A stretch of DNA of 7,636 nt from Anaerohalosphaeraceae bacterium. Its GTDB lineage: Bacteria; Planctomycetota; Phycisphaerae; Sedimentisphaerales; Anaerohalosphaeraceae. Under the pieces are notes generated by a model. It was not told where the DNA came from and ran no database searches. It was given only the letters and a program-made list of their open reading frames with translations. The stretch lies in the NCBI GenBank assembly GCA_030671565.1, contig DAOVIC010000090.1, positions 1 to 7,636 of the forward strand. The letters run 5' to 3'. This document shows positions 1 to 5,552 of the stretch, in pieces. Position numbers and translations under genes: made by a program. Every line of letters starts with the position of its first letter. Within the stretch, counting starts at the first letter, position 1.

Positions 1-111
1 CGGGCCATCTGTAAGTGTTGCCGGTACGGCGTAAACGGGCGTTGCCGAAATGAGGATCACCAAAGATACCAGTAAGCCGGTTAGCATTTTACTTTTTGTA
101 TTGCTCATCAT
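1..111 (-). CDS. Secreted protein, N-terminal fragment (signal peptide plus first mature residues), cut by window edge
   Basis: The first 37 codons of a minus-strand gene are visible; the rest lies beyond the left edge. The product begins MMSNTKSKML, followed by a hydrophobic stretch (about residues 10-22) and a likely signal peptidase I site after V-Y-A (residue 28), so it is exported. The leader closely resembles that of the gene at 1476-2195 (both contain the T-K-S-K-M-L pattern and I-S-A-T), and the promoter and leader are also homologous. It is therefore a third member of the tandem array, at least in its 5' part. The nine visible mature residues (VPATLTDGP) do not obviously match the paralogues, so the mature protein may differ. 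An AGGAG ribosome binding site at 117-121 lies 5 nt before the first ATG (109-111) and 8 nt before a second ATG (106-108); either could be used. A PEP-CTERM tail is expected by analogy but cannot be seen. Confidence 0.75.
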   Translation of the reverse strand, partial: MMSNTKSKMLTGLLVSLVILISATPVYAVPATLTDGP

Positions 112-187
112 ATTCACTCCTAGATAATCAAAGCTCTTTTTATCAGAAATCCTCTAACACAGTTGTAGAGACCCTACATGTTTCGTA

Positions 188-217
188 ATTATATCCTGTT
201 ACTCGCCTAAACGTCAA
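188..217 (-). promoter_or_regulatory. Sigma70-type promoter of the leftmost gene
   Basis: On the minus strand a TTGACG -35 box (212-217) and a perfect TATAAT -10 box (188-193) are separated by 18 nt. The predicted transcription start is near 181, giving a leader of about 70 nt. The block TTTGACGTTTAGGC recurs almost unchanged in the two homologous promoters at 1233-1262 and 2273-2302. Confidence 0.8.
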
Positions 218-248
218 ACATAAAATTGCAAATATATCTTTATTTTGG
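218..248 (-). promoter_or_regulatory. Conserved AT-rich block directly upstream of the -35 box
   Basis: Read on the minus strand, this stretch carries CCAAAATAAAG followed by an AT-rich run that ends at the -35 box. Matching sequence lies at 1263-1293 (the 11-mer is identical) and at 2303-2334 (diverged). Its position corresponds to an UP element or an activator site, but conservation could simply reflect duplication, so the regulatory role is inference. Confidence 0.35.
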
Positions 249-267
249 ATGCGCCATTTTCCAGTGC

Positions 268-300
268 GTCCTAACATACTGTTTTACAGGATGTTAGGAC
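268..300. repeat. Inverted repeat (10-bp arms) upstream of the promoter
   Basis: GTCCTAACAT (268-277) and ATGTTAGGAC (291-300) are perfect reverse complements. A nested CTGT/ACAG pair (279-282 and 286-289) tops the stem. It lies about 50 nt upstream of the -35 box of the leftmost gene and beyond the terminator of the 446-1156 gene. There is no proper U tract on the minus strand and only a weak T-rich run on the plus strand, so an operator-like or structural role fits at least as well as termination. A covarying counterpart lies at 1314-1338. A 12-T run follows at 324-335. Confidence 0.6.
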
Positions 301-390
301 TTTATTGTGTTGTAAAAAAATTATTTTTTTTTTTTAAATCTCGTTGGGTGACGGGTGTTAAGGCAGCGAGTTTGAACATGCTGGGCATGC

Positions 391-421
391 AAAAAAAAGG
401 CCATCACTATCGACGGCCTTT
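391..421 (-). terminator. Intrinsic terminator of the 446-1156 gene
   Basis: On the minus strand AAAGGCCGTC (421-412) pairs with GATGGCCTTT (405-396) across a 6-nt loop, with a single G-U pair, and five more T residues follow (395-391). It starts 24 nt after the stop codon of the upstream gene. A near-identical terminator ends the paralogue, at 1424-1454. Confidence 0.9.
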
Positions 422-445
422 GGAGTAGTTCTATTGATCTGTGGT

Positions 446-1156
446 TTATTTTCGTTTTCTTCTGATGAGAAGTCCGCCAAGTGCCAGCAGGCCCATTGTT
501 GCCGGTTCCGGAACAACATCATAGTTGTATACTATTGTAACATCACCTTCGGCACTTACAGGTGCAACTGCCCATTCGACACCGCCTGCGCCTTCAAAGT
601 TCTGCCATTGAACTACTACAAGCTCAATGTTAAACGTGCCGGTACCGATGTACTGCCAAAACACAACAGGAGCAATGAAACCTGAATCACTATCACTTTC
701 AACACCACCGATATACTGCATTCCATCCGGAGCGGTCGGGTCAAAATCATTTAAACCATCGCCTATGTTCGGTGCCAGATCAAATGTACCTGAGTGAATT
801 GCCTCAATTTTAGCGGTTACCGGCTGCAAACCTGAATTAATAAGTGCAACATAGGTTGAAGAAATGTTCGCACTGGCACCAAACTCGAATGCGCCTGTTG
901 CATCTTCTTCACCATCGTTATCCAGGATCAAATGGCCATTGTCAGTACTTATGGCAATGCTGACCCCGATAGACTGCAAGATGCGTGTGCCGGTCTGGTC
1001 GTTAAATTTGTCGAAGACGAGTATATTCGTATAATTTGGCGTGCCACTGAACGTTCTGGTCTGTATTATAGAATCAGCCATTGCTGGTGCAGCTGAAATG
1101 ATCATCATTATCAATAAGCGCAAAGCGCTATACATTTTAGTTTTTTTGCTACCCAT
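446..1156 (-). CDS. Secreted PEP-CTERM protein, choice-of-anchor E-like
   Basis: This 236-residue exported protein has unknown function. A signal peptide covers about residues 1-27, with likely cleavage after A-M-A. The mature part is acidic and rich in beta-forming residues; F-D-K-F, the G-A-F-E-F-G-A block, Y-I-G-T-G-T-F and a late T-I-V-Y-N-Y strand resemble the choice-of-anchor E domain seen in sorted surface proteins (recalled family resemblance, not searched). The tail has V-P-E-P (residues 215-218), a hydrophobic helix and a terminal R-R-K-R-K cluster. This is a PEP-CTERM signal, normally cut by an exosortase after membrane insertion. No exosortase is in the window. The paralogue at 1476-2195 is clearly similar throughout, including an identical V-E-S-D-S-D-S-G-F segment. 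The ATG at 1154-1156 is preceded by GGAG 9 nt upstream and by AGGTG closer in. The gene has its own promoter (1233-1262) and terminator (391-421), so it appears to be a single-gene transcript. Confidence 0.9.
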   Translation of the reverse strand: MGSKKTKMYSALRLLIMMIISAAPAMADSIIQTRTFSGTPNYTNILVFDKFNDQTGTRILQSIGVSIAISTDNGHLILDNDGEEDATGAFEFGASANISSTYVALINSGLQPVTAKIEAIHSGTFDLAPNIGDGLNDFDPTAPDGMQYIGGVESDSDSGFIAPVVFWQYIGTGTFNIELVVVQWQNFEGAGGVEWAVAPVSAEGDVTIVYNYDVVPEPATMGLLALGGLLIRRKRK

Positions 1157-1232
1157 CTACACCTGCTCCGATACCGCAAAATCTTTTTTCAGGAAAGTTC
1201 TAATGCAACATAGATATCCCTCTAAGCGCTAG

Positions 1233-1262
1233 ATTATACCTCATTAGATGCCTAAATGTCAA
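1233..1262 (-). promoter_or_regulatory. Sigma70 consensus promoter of the 446-1156 gene
   Basis: On the minus strand a perfect TTGACA (1257-1262) and a perfect TATAAT (1233-1238) are 18 nt apart. TTTAGGC directly follows the -35 box, as in the two sister promoters. The predicted start is near 1226, giving a leader of about 70 nt. The leader contains CTGAAAAAAGATTTTG (1192-1177), which is also recognisable in the other two leaders. Confidence 0.88.
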
Positions 1263-1313
1263 GCATAAACTCGTAACCGTACCTTTATTTTGGATAACTA
1301 TCCTCCAGTGCGT

Positions 1314-1338
1314 CCTAATGGGATGCTATGCCATTAGG
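1314..1338. repeat. Inverted repeat upstream of the promoter, covarying with 268-300
   Basis: CCTAATGG (1314-1321) and CCATTAGG (1331-1338) are perfect complements across a 9-nt loop. The dyad occupies the same place relative to the promoter as the one at 268-300 (about 50 nt beyond the -35 box). The outer CCTAA/TTAGG arms are shared, while the inner arm bases differ on both sides so that pairing is kept. Confidence 0.6.
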
Positions 1339-1423
1339 CCCCGGAAAAAGAAGTTTTTTAATTTTATTTGTTTAATTTCGCGGGATATACCTGTTAAGGC
1401 AGCGAGTTACGTGCTGGGCGCGC

Positions 1424-1454
1424 AAAAAAAAGGCCATCACGATTGACGGCCTTT
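1424..1454 (-). terminator. Intrinsic terminator of the 1476-2195 gene
   Basis: On the minus strand AAAGGCCGTC (1454-1445) pairs with GATGGCCTTT (1438-1429) across the loop AATCGT, and five more T residues follow (1428-1424). The stem is identical to the one at 396-421 and only the loop differs (AATCGT against GATAGT). It separates this gene from the next promoter downstream. Confidence 0.9.
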
Positions 1455-1475
1455 GGATAGTTATATTCGTTTTTT

Positions 1476-2195
1476 TTATTTTCGTTTTCTTCTGATGAGA
1501 AGTCCGCCAAGTGCCAGCAGGCCCATTGTTGCCGGTTCCGGAACAACTTCATAGCTGTAGACTATTGTAACGTCACCTTCGGCACTTACAGGTGTGACGG
1601 CCCATTCGATACCGCTTGCACCGCCGAAGCCCTGCCATTGGTCCGCTGTAACTGCAATATCAAAAGTATCGGTGCCGATGTACTGCGAAAACACTTCGGG
1701 TGCAGAAGCAACAAAACCTGAATCACTATCACTTTCAACACCACCGTTATACCGCATTCCATCCGGAGCCAATGGATCAAAATCATTGAAAACATCGCCT
1801 GTATCCGATGCCAGATCAAATGTACCTGAGTAAATTGCCTGAAGTACAGATGTTACCGGTTGGAAAGTTGTGTCAAGAAGTGTAACGTCGGTTGAAGCGA
1901 TTTCAGCTTTTGCACCAAACTCGAATGTACCGACTGCAAAACCGGCACCATCGTTGTCCAGGATCAACTGTCCGCCATCGACATTCAGGTTAACAGTAAC
2001 TTCAATAGAGAGCAGGTTGCGTGTTCCGCCCATGTCGTCGAATTTATCGAAAGTAAGCGAATCCTCAAAGTTTGGTACACCGCTGTACGTTTCGGTCTGT
2101 GCAATCGTTAAAGCAGCTTGTGCAGAGGTTGCCGAAATGATGATGACAAGCGCGACCAGTAAAACGCTAAGCATTTTACTTTTTGTACTATTCAT
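1476..2195 (-). CDS. Secreted PEP-CTERM protein, choice-of-anchor E-like (paralogue)
   Basis: This is a 239-residue paralogue of the 446-1156 product, with unknown function. The signal peptide covers about residues 1-27 (cleavage after A-Q-A). The mature domain shows F-D-K-F-D-D, L-I-L-D-N-D-G, F-E-F-G-A, S-G-T-F-D-L-A, the invariant V-E-S-D-S-D-S-G-F segment and Y-I-G-T, then the PEP-CTERM tail: V-P-E-P at 218-221, a hydrophobic helix and a final R-R-K-R-K. The 24 codons at the 3' end, stop included, are identical at the DNA level to those of the neighbouring copy, whereas the middle of the protein has diverged considerably. The ATG (2193-2195) follows an AGGAG ribosome binding site (2203-2207) by 7 nt. 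The gene has its own promoter (2273-2302) and terminator (1424-1454), and it is divergent from miaB. The likely location is the outer surface after exosortase processing; this is inferred from the tail. Confidence 0.9.
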   Translation of the reverse strand: MNSTKSKMLSVLLVALVIIISATSAQAALTIAQTETYSGVPNFEDSLTFDKFDDMGGTRNLLSIEVTVNLNVDGGQLILDNDGAGFAVGTFEFGAKAEIASTDVTLLDTTFQPVTSVLQAIYSGTFDLASDTGDVFNDFDPLAPDGMRYNGGVESDSDSGFVASAPEVFSQYIGTDTFDIAVTADQWQGFGGASGIEWAVTPVSAEGDVTIVYSYEVVPEPATMGLLALGGLLIRRKRK

Positions 2196-2272
2196 CGCAT
2201 TTCTCCTAACATATCAAAATCCTTTTTCAGTGAGCCCCGAAACCGCATAGAGCCCCCATTTTATCATAATGG

Positions 2273-2302
2273 TATTAACCTATTAACCGGCCTAAATGTC
2301 AA
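2273..2302 (-). promoter_or_regulatory. Promoter of the 1476-2195 gene, with degenerate -10 box
   Basis: On the minus strand a perfect TTGACA (2297-2302) is followed after 18 nt by TTAATA (2273-2278), in the place where the sister promoters have TATAAT. The TTTAGGC block after the -35 box is kept. The poorer -10 box suggests weaker basal activity than the other two promoters (inference). Confidence 0.6.
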
Positions 2303-2385
2303 ACATTAATTTGCAAATATACCTTCATTTCAGGACATAGAGTTTTTGTTTCGCGTTAACATACTGTTCCGCAGGGAGTTATGCC

Positions 2386-2569
2386 ATTATTGTCCTATTA
2401 CAGAAAAGTTTCTTTTTTATTATTCTGCTTCACCTTGCAGCGATGTCCACTATTCGGAGAGGTTTATGGGGAGCGGTTGCGTTTTTGGGAAAAATGCAGT
2501 AAGCTTGATTGTTTGCGAACAGATATTAGAAAGTAGATCGAGGATTCGGCCCAGCAGCCGAGATTTACA
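2386..2569. other. Gene-free region between the divergent PEP-CTERM array and miaB
   Basis: No convincing gene was found here. The left boundary is where homology to the tandem units fades. Plus-strand promoter candidates for miaB (for example TTGCGT near 2475 followed after 17 nt by TAAGCT) match the consensus too poorly to be called. A small stem-loop sits just before the miaB start and is listed separately. Confidence 0.4.
2546..2561 (+). promoter_or_regulatory. Small stem-loop at the miaB translation start
   Basis: TCGGC (2546-2550) pairs perfectly with GCCGA (2557-2561) across a 6-nt loop. It occupies the position where a ribosome binding site would be expected for the TTG at 2570. The only purine-rich SD-like sequence, GAGG (2540-2543), lies just 5' of the stem. 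If the hairpin forms, that GAGG would be brought to about 10 nt from the start codon. The structure is visible; the role is inference. Confidence 0.35.
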
Positions 2570-3952
2570 TTGGGAATTAAACTTCATATTAAGAATTTTG
2601 GATGTCAGATGAACAAACTTGATTCGTCTTTGGTTTGTTCTGCGCTTGTTGAACGTGGGTTTGAGCTTGTTGACAGTGCCGATGAGGCGGGTGTTATTCT
2701 TATGAATACGTGCTCTGTCAGGCAGCATGCGGAGGAGCGGGTGTTGTCACATCTTGGACGACTCAGGCATGAAAAGAAGAAGCGACCTGAGCTTATCGTT
2801 GGGGTGATCGGGTGCATGGCACAGCGTCTTGGCAGAGAGCTTGTCGAGAATGAGGCGGTTGACCTGGTTGCCGGGCCCGGACAGATAGCACAGATACCGA
2901 ATATGATCGATGAGGTTCTGGCAAGTAAGGGGGCGGTTGTTGCGGTTACGGAAGATATACGTGTCAAGGGCGACGAGGCTGAGCGGGCTAAGCTGGATGA
3001 GTTTGAGATGGCTTACGATTCGGACGCGAACCATATTGCCGGTCAGGCTTTTGTCCGTGTTATGCGTGGGTGTAATAATTTTTGCACGTACTGTATCGTG
3101 CCTTATGTTCGCGGGCCGGAGGTTTCGCGGCGGCCCGGTGATATTATCAAGCAGATCAGGAAACTTGCGGAGGGCGGAGTCAAACAGATCACGCTGTTGG
3201 GGCAGACCATAGATGCTTATGAGTATGTTGACGGCGGGAAGATCTATCGTTTGGCGGATCTACTGGAGATGACCAGCGCGATCGAAGGCGTCGAATGGAT
3301 CCGTTTCATAACGAGTCATCCGGGTAAGTTCGATACGGGGATACTTGAGGCGATGGCGTCTTTGGAGAAGGTTACTCCTTATCTGCATATTCCCGCGCAA
3401 AGCGGTTCCGATCGGATACTGAAGGCGATGAACCGGCGGTATAGTGCGGAACATTATTTGTCGCTGATCGAGAAGGCGCGTCAGATAGTACCCGGCATTT
3501 CCATCGCGTCTGATTTTATCGTTGGTTTTCCGGGTGAAACTGAAGAGGATTTTGAGGCGACGGTGGAACTTGTCCGTAAAGCGCGGTTTAAGAACTCTTT
3601 CGTTTTTAAGTATTCGCCGCGGGTTGGGACGCATTCTGAAAAACGTCTTGCCGATGATGTCAGCGATGAGGTCAAGAAGCGGCGTAATATCGAATTGCTT
3701 GCGGTTCAGAACGCAATCAGTGAAGAAGATAATATGAAATATCTTGGTAAGCGAGTTCGTGTTCTTGTTGAGGGTTTGAGCAAGAAACCGCATCTGAATA
3801 TGGCGGAAAACGACAACAACCCGCAGCTTGTGGGACGTACGGCGACGGATCATATCGTTGTTTTTAACGGGCCCGAGAAACTGAAAGCGAGTTTTACGGA
3901 AGTTAAGATCAGCAAGAGCTCGGCGCTTACGCTGTTCGGTGAGATTGTTTAA
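2570..3952 (+). CDS. miaB: tRNA-2-methylthio-N6-dimethylallyladenosine synthase (MiaB)
   Basis: This is a 460-residue radical-SAM methylthiotransferase that converts i6A37 to ms2i6A37 in tRNAs reading U-starting codons, in the cytoplasm. The N-terminal UPF0004 domain has all three cluster ligands: C12 (in F-G-C-Q-M-N), C48 (N-T-C-S-V-R) and C82 (G-C-M-A-Q-R). The radical-SAM CxxxCxxC motif is C168, C172 and C175 within R-G-C-N-N-F-C-T-Y-C. The family blocks L-L-G-Q-T, T-S-H-P, Q-S-G-S-D-R and D-F-I-V-G-F-P-G-E-T follow, and a TRAM RNA-binding domain covers roughly 389-459. Length and the S-D-A-N-H-I-A-G-Q-A-F-V-R-V linker fit MiaB rather than RimO or MtaB. The start is TTG, because the only earlier in-frame codons back to the TAG at 2534 include no ATG, GTG or TTG, and the first internal ATG (codon 14) would remove C12. 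No good ribosome binding site precedes it. The sulfatase gene follows after 32 nt. Confidence 0.95.
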   Translation: MGIKLHIKNFGCQMNKLDSSLVCSALVERGFELVDSADEAGVILMNTCSVRQHAEERVLSHLGRLRHEKKKRPELIVGVIGCMAQRLGRELVENEAVDLVAGPGQIAQIPNMIDEVLASKGAVVAVTEDIRVKGDEAERAKLDEFEMAYDSDANHIAGQAFVRVMRGCNNFCTYCIVPYVRGPEVSRRPGDIIKQIRKLAEGGVKQITLLGQTIDAYEYVDGGKIYRLADLLEMTSAIEGVEWIRFITSHPGKFDTGILEAMASLEKVTPYLHIPAQSGSDRILKAMNRRYSAEHYLSLIEKARQIVPGISIASDFIVGFPGETEEDFEATVELVRKARFKNSFVFKYSPRVGTHSEKRLADDVSDEVKKRRNIELLAVQNAISEEDNMKYLGKRVRVLVEGLSKKPHLNMAENDNNPQLVGRTATDHIVVFNGPEKLKASFTEVKISKSSALTLFGEIV

Positions 3953-3984
3953 GCTTACACTTTTCATTTACAGGAGAAGACTTT

Positions 3985-5409
3985 ATGGATCACACGCGAA
4001 GGACATTTATTAAGACGGCTGGGCTGGGTGTTATGGCATCTGTTATTGGCGGCTGTGCTTTGACTAAGAAGGACACGCAAGTGCAACCTAATTTTATCGT
4101 TATTTTTACCGATGACCAGGGGTATCAGGATCTCGGCTCGTTCGGTTCACCGAATATAAAAACGCCTAATATCGACAGGATGGCGAAGGAGGGAATGCGA
4201 TTTACTGATTTCTATTCGGCGGCTTCCGTTTGCACCCCGTCACGGGCGGCGTTGCTGACGGGCTGCTACCCGGAACGTGTTGGCGGACTTAAGGTACTGT
4301 TTCCCTACGACAAGAACGGTCTGAACCCGGAAGAGACCACCATAGCAGGTATGCTCAAGGGGATCGGGTACGCTACGACGTGTATCGGCAAGTGGCATCT
4401 TGGACATATGAAGGAATTTCTGCCTACAAACCATGGGTTCGATTCCTACTACGGCATACCGTACAGCAACGACATGTGGATAGATCCGGATATGAAGCTG
4501 GCAAAGGATGTTAAGCTTCTTGAAGGAATGACGCTGGAAGGTATTGCCGAGCAGAAAAAAGAGAAGAAACGCAAAAAGAACCTCGTACCGCTGATGCGCG
4601 ACGAGGCAGTTATCGAATATCCGGCAGATCAGAACACGCTGACCAAACGCTACACGGAAGAGGCTATCAAGTTCATCACAAAAAACAAAAAGAAGCCTTT
4701 CTTTCTTTACATGCCGCATACGATGCCGCACATCCCGCTTTATGTCTCTCCGGAATTCGAAGGCAAGAGCGATGCCGGCCTTTACGGTGATTGCATAGAA
4801 GAAATCGACTGGAGTGTCGGCCAGATCATTAAGACACTGAAAAAGCATGGCATCGACAAGAATACTTTTGTAGTTTACACGTCAGATAACGGACCATGGG
4901 ACCTTGAGGGAAATGATACTGACAAGGTCAAGGGCAACATGAACCGTCGGATAGGCGGGTCGGCTGTTCCGCTTCGAGGGTATAAGTTCCAGAAATGGGA
5001 AGGTGGTATGCGCGAGCCTACGGTGATGTGGTGGCCGGGTCGCATTCCCGCGGGCAGGGAATGTCATGAGGTCGCCGGTACCATCGATCTGCTGCCGACT
5101 ATTGCGGAATTGTCGGGAGCGAAGCCTCCTGAAAAGAAGATCGACGGAAAAAGCATTACCGCTCTTATCGAGGGTCGTAAGGCAGCAAGGAGCCCGCACA
5201 AGGCCTACTTTTATCGTACTGAAGCTGTTCGCTGCGGGAAGTGGAAGCTGAAAAAAAATGAACTCTTCGATCTTTCTAAGGATATTTCTGAGAGCAATAA
5301 TGTTGCGCGGCAGAATCCTGAGGTGGCGGCAGAATTGAAAAAACTCCTGGATGAGCACAAGAGGGAACTTAAGCAAAACAAACGGCCATGCGGTGTGACA
5401 GCTCCTTAG
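3985..5409 (+). CDS. Type I sulfatase, arylsulfatase A-like, Tat/lipoprotein leader
   Basis: This 474-residue sulfatase should hydrolyse sulfate esters, probably on a polysaccharide; the substrate cannot be read from the sequence. The N-terminus combines a Tat-like R-R-T-F-I-K (residues 5-10) with a lipobox I-G-G-C (C24), so export and lipid anchoring are likely. Active-site residues are visible: metal ligands D43-D44 in T-D-D-Q-G-Y, formylglycine precursor C83 in C-T-P-S-R, K136 and H138 in G-K-W-H-L-G-H, H249 in M-P-H-I-P-L, D301-N302 in S-D-N-G-P-W, and K334 in L-R-G-Y-K. The Y-Y-G-I-P-Y-S-N-D segment is arylsulfatase A-like. A lysine-rich patch at 189-198 is unusual. Cys-type activation needs a maturating enzyme (anSME or FGE), which is not in the window. 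The ATG at 3985 follows AGGAGA (3972-3977) by 7 nt, and the 32-nt gap from miaB suggests co-transcription. Confidence 0.94.
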   Translation: MDHTRRTFIKTAGLGVMASVIGGCALTKKDTQVQPNFIVIFTDDQGYQDLGSFGSPNIKTPNIDRMAKEGMRFTDFYSAASVCTPSRAALLTGCYPERVGGLKVLFPYDKNGLNPEETTIAGMLKGIGYATTCIGKWHLGHMKEFLPTNHGFDSYYGIPYSNDMWIDPDMKLAKDVKLLEGMTLEGIAEQKKEKKRKKNLVPLMRDEAVIEYPADQNTLTKRYTEEAIKFITKNKKKPFFLYMPHTMPHIPLYVSPEFEGKSDAGLYGDCIEEIDWSVGQIIKTLKKHGIDKNTFVVYTSDNGPWDLEGNDTDKVKGNMNRRIGGSAVPLRGYKFQKWEGGMREPTVMWWPGRIPAGRECHEVAGTIDLLPTIAELSGAKPPEKKIDGKSITALIEGRKAARSPHKAYFYRTEAVRCGKWKLKKNELFDLSKDISESNNVARQNPEVAAELKKLLDEHKRELKQNKRPCGVTAP

Positions 5410-5484
5410 AGTTTTTGCATTGCCTGGCGGTTTCGCTGTTGGTGCAGTTGGTTTAGGGAAAATTCATTAACTTTTAGCATAGAA

Positions 5485-5518
5485 GAGGCCCCGCGTAAGG
5501 AGAAAAGCACGGGGCCTC
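5485..5518. terminator. GC-rich stem-loop between convergent genes, probable bidirectional terminator
   Basis: GAGGCCCCG (5485-5493) and CGGGGCCTC (5510-5518) form a perfect 9-bp stem with a 16-nt loop. It lies 75 nt after the sulfatase stop and 24 nt beyond the stop of the convergent minus-strand gene. Neither side has a real U tract, so it is a weak or factor-assisted terminator at best. Confidence 0.6.
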
Positions 5519-5531
5519 AATCTATTAATAT

Positions 5532-5552
5532 GACCGCAAACTTTATGCGGTC
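5532..5552 (-). terminator. Stem-loop overlapping the stop codon of the 5543-6205 gene
   Basis: GACCGCA (5532-5538) and TGCGGTC (5546-5552) form a perfect 7-bp stem across a 7-nt loop that contains the minus-strand stop codon (5543-5545). Read on the minus strand, the flank after it is AT-rich but not a U run. It may act with the stem at 5485-5518 as a double 3' end or protect the mRNA 3' end. Confidence 0.4.

Larger units (their letters stand above)
356..1338 (-). repeat. Tandem duplication unit, left full copy
   Basis: This unit runs from the block TGTTAAGGCAGCGAGTT (356-372) through terminator, gene, leader, promoter and upstream dyad. The same order and recognisable sequence recur in the copy starting at 1392. 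Homologous landmarks are offset by 1030 nt (3' gene end), 1036 nt (TGTTAAGGC block) and 1040-1045 nt (-35 boxes). The outer limits are approximate. Confidence 0.7.
1392..2385 (-). repeat. Tandem duplication unit, right full copy
   Basis: This is the second unit, from TGTTAAGGCAGCGAGTT (1392-1408) through terminator, gene (1476-2195), leader, promoter (2273-2302) and a decayed version of the upstream dyad near 2357-2381. Homology fades around 2385, which marks the outer edge of the array toward miaB. A third, partial unit (leftmost gene and its promoter) lies at about 1-355. Confidence 0.65.

Noticed and set aside
268..300. Inverted repeat read as an intrinsic terminator
   Set aside because: There is no U tract on the minus strand and only TTTATTGTG on the plus strand, no plus-strand gene lies nearby, and a proper terminator for the minus-strand gene exists at 391-421.
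1870..2250. Plus-strand open frame of 126 codons opposite the 1476-2195 gene
   Set aside because: It is a shadow of the PEP-CTERM gene and runs through its signal peptide, leader and ribosome binding site.
1..2385. Repeated blocks considered as a CRISPR array or insertion sequence
   Set aside because: The repeat period is about 1 kb and covers coding genes with promoters and terminators; there is no transposase, terminal inverted repeat pair or short regular spacer pattern.
2609..2611. Internal ATG (codon 14) as the miaB start
   Set aside because: It would delete cluster ligand C12 and the conserved N-terminal strand found in all MiaB proteins.
2346..2612. Plus-strand open frame of 88 codons overlapping the miaB start
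   Set aside because: It runs out of frame into miaB, has no ribosome binding site and no recognisable features.
3260..3967. Long minus-strand open frame opposite miaB (235 codons)
   Set aside because: It is antisense to a gene with all catalytic motifs of MiaB, has no recognisable domain and its composition is that of a shadow frame.
4240..4848. Minus-strand open frame of 202 codons opposite the sulfatase
   Set aside because: The sulfatase frame carries complete active-site motifs; this frame shows no domain or ribosome binding site.
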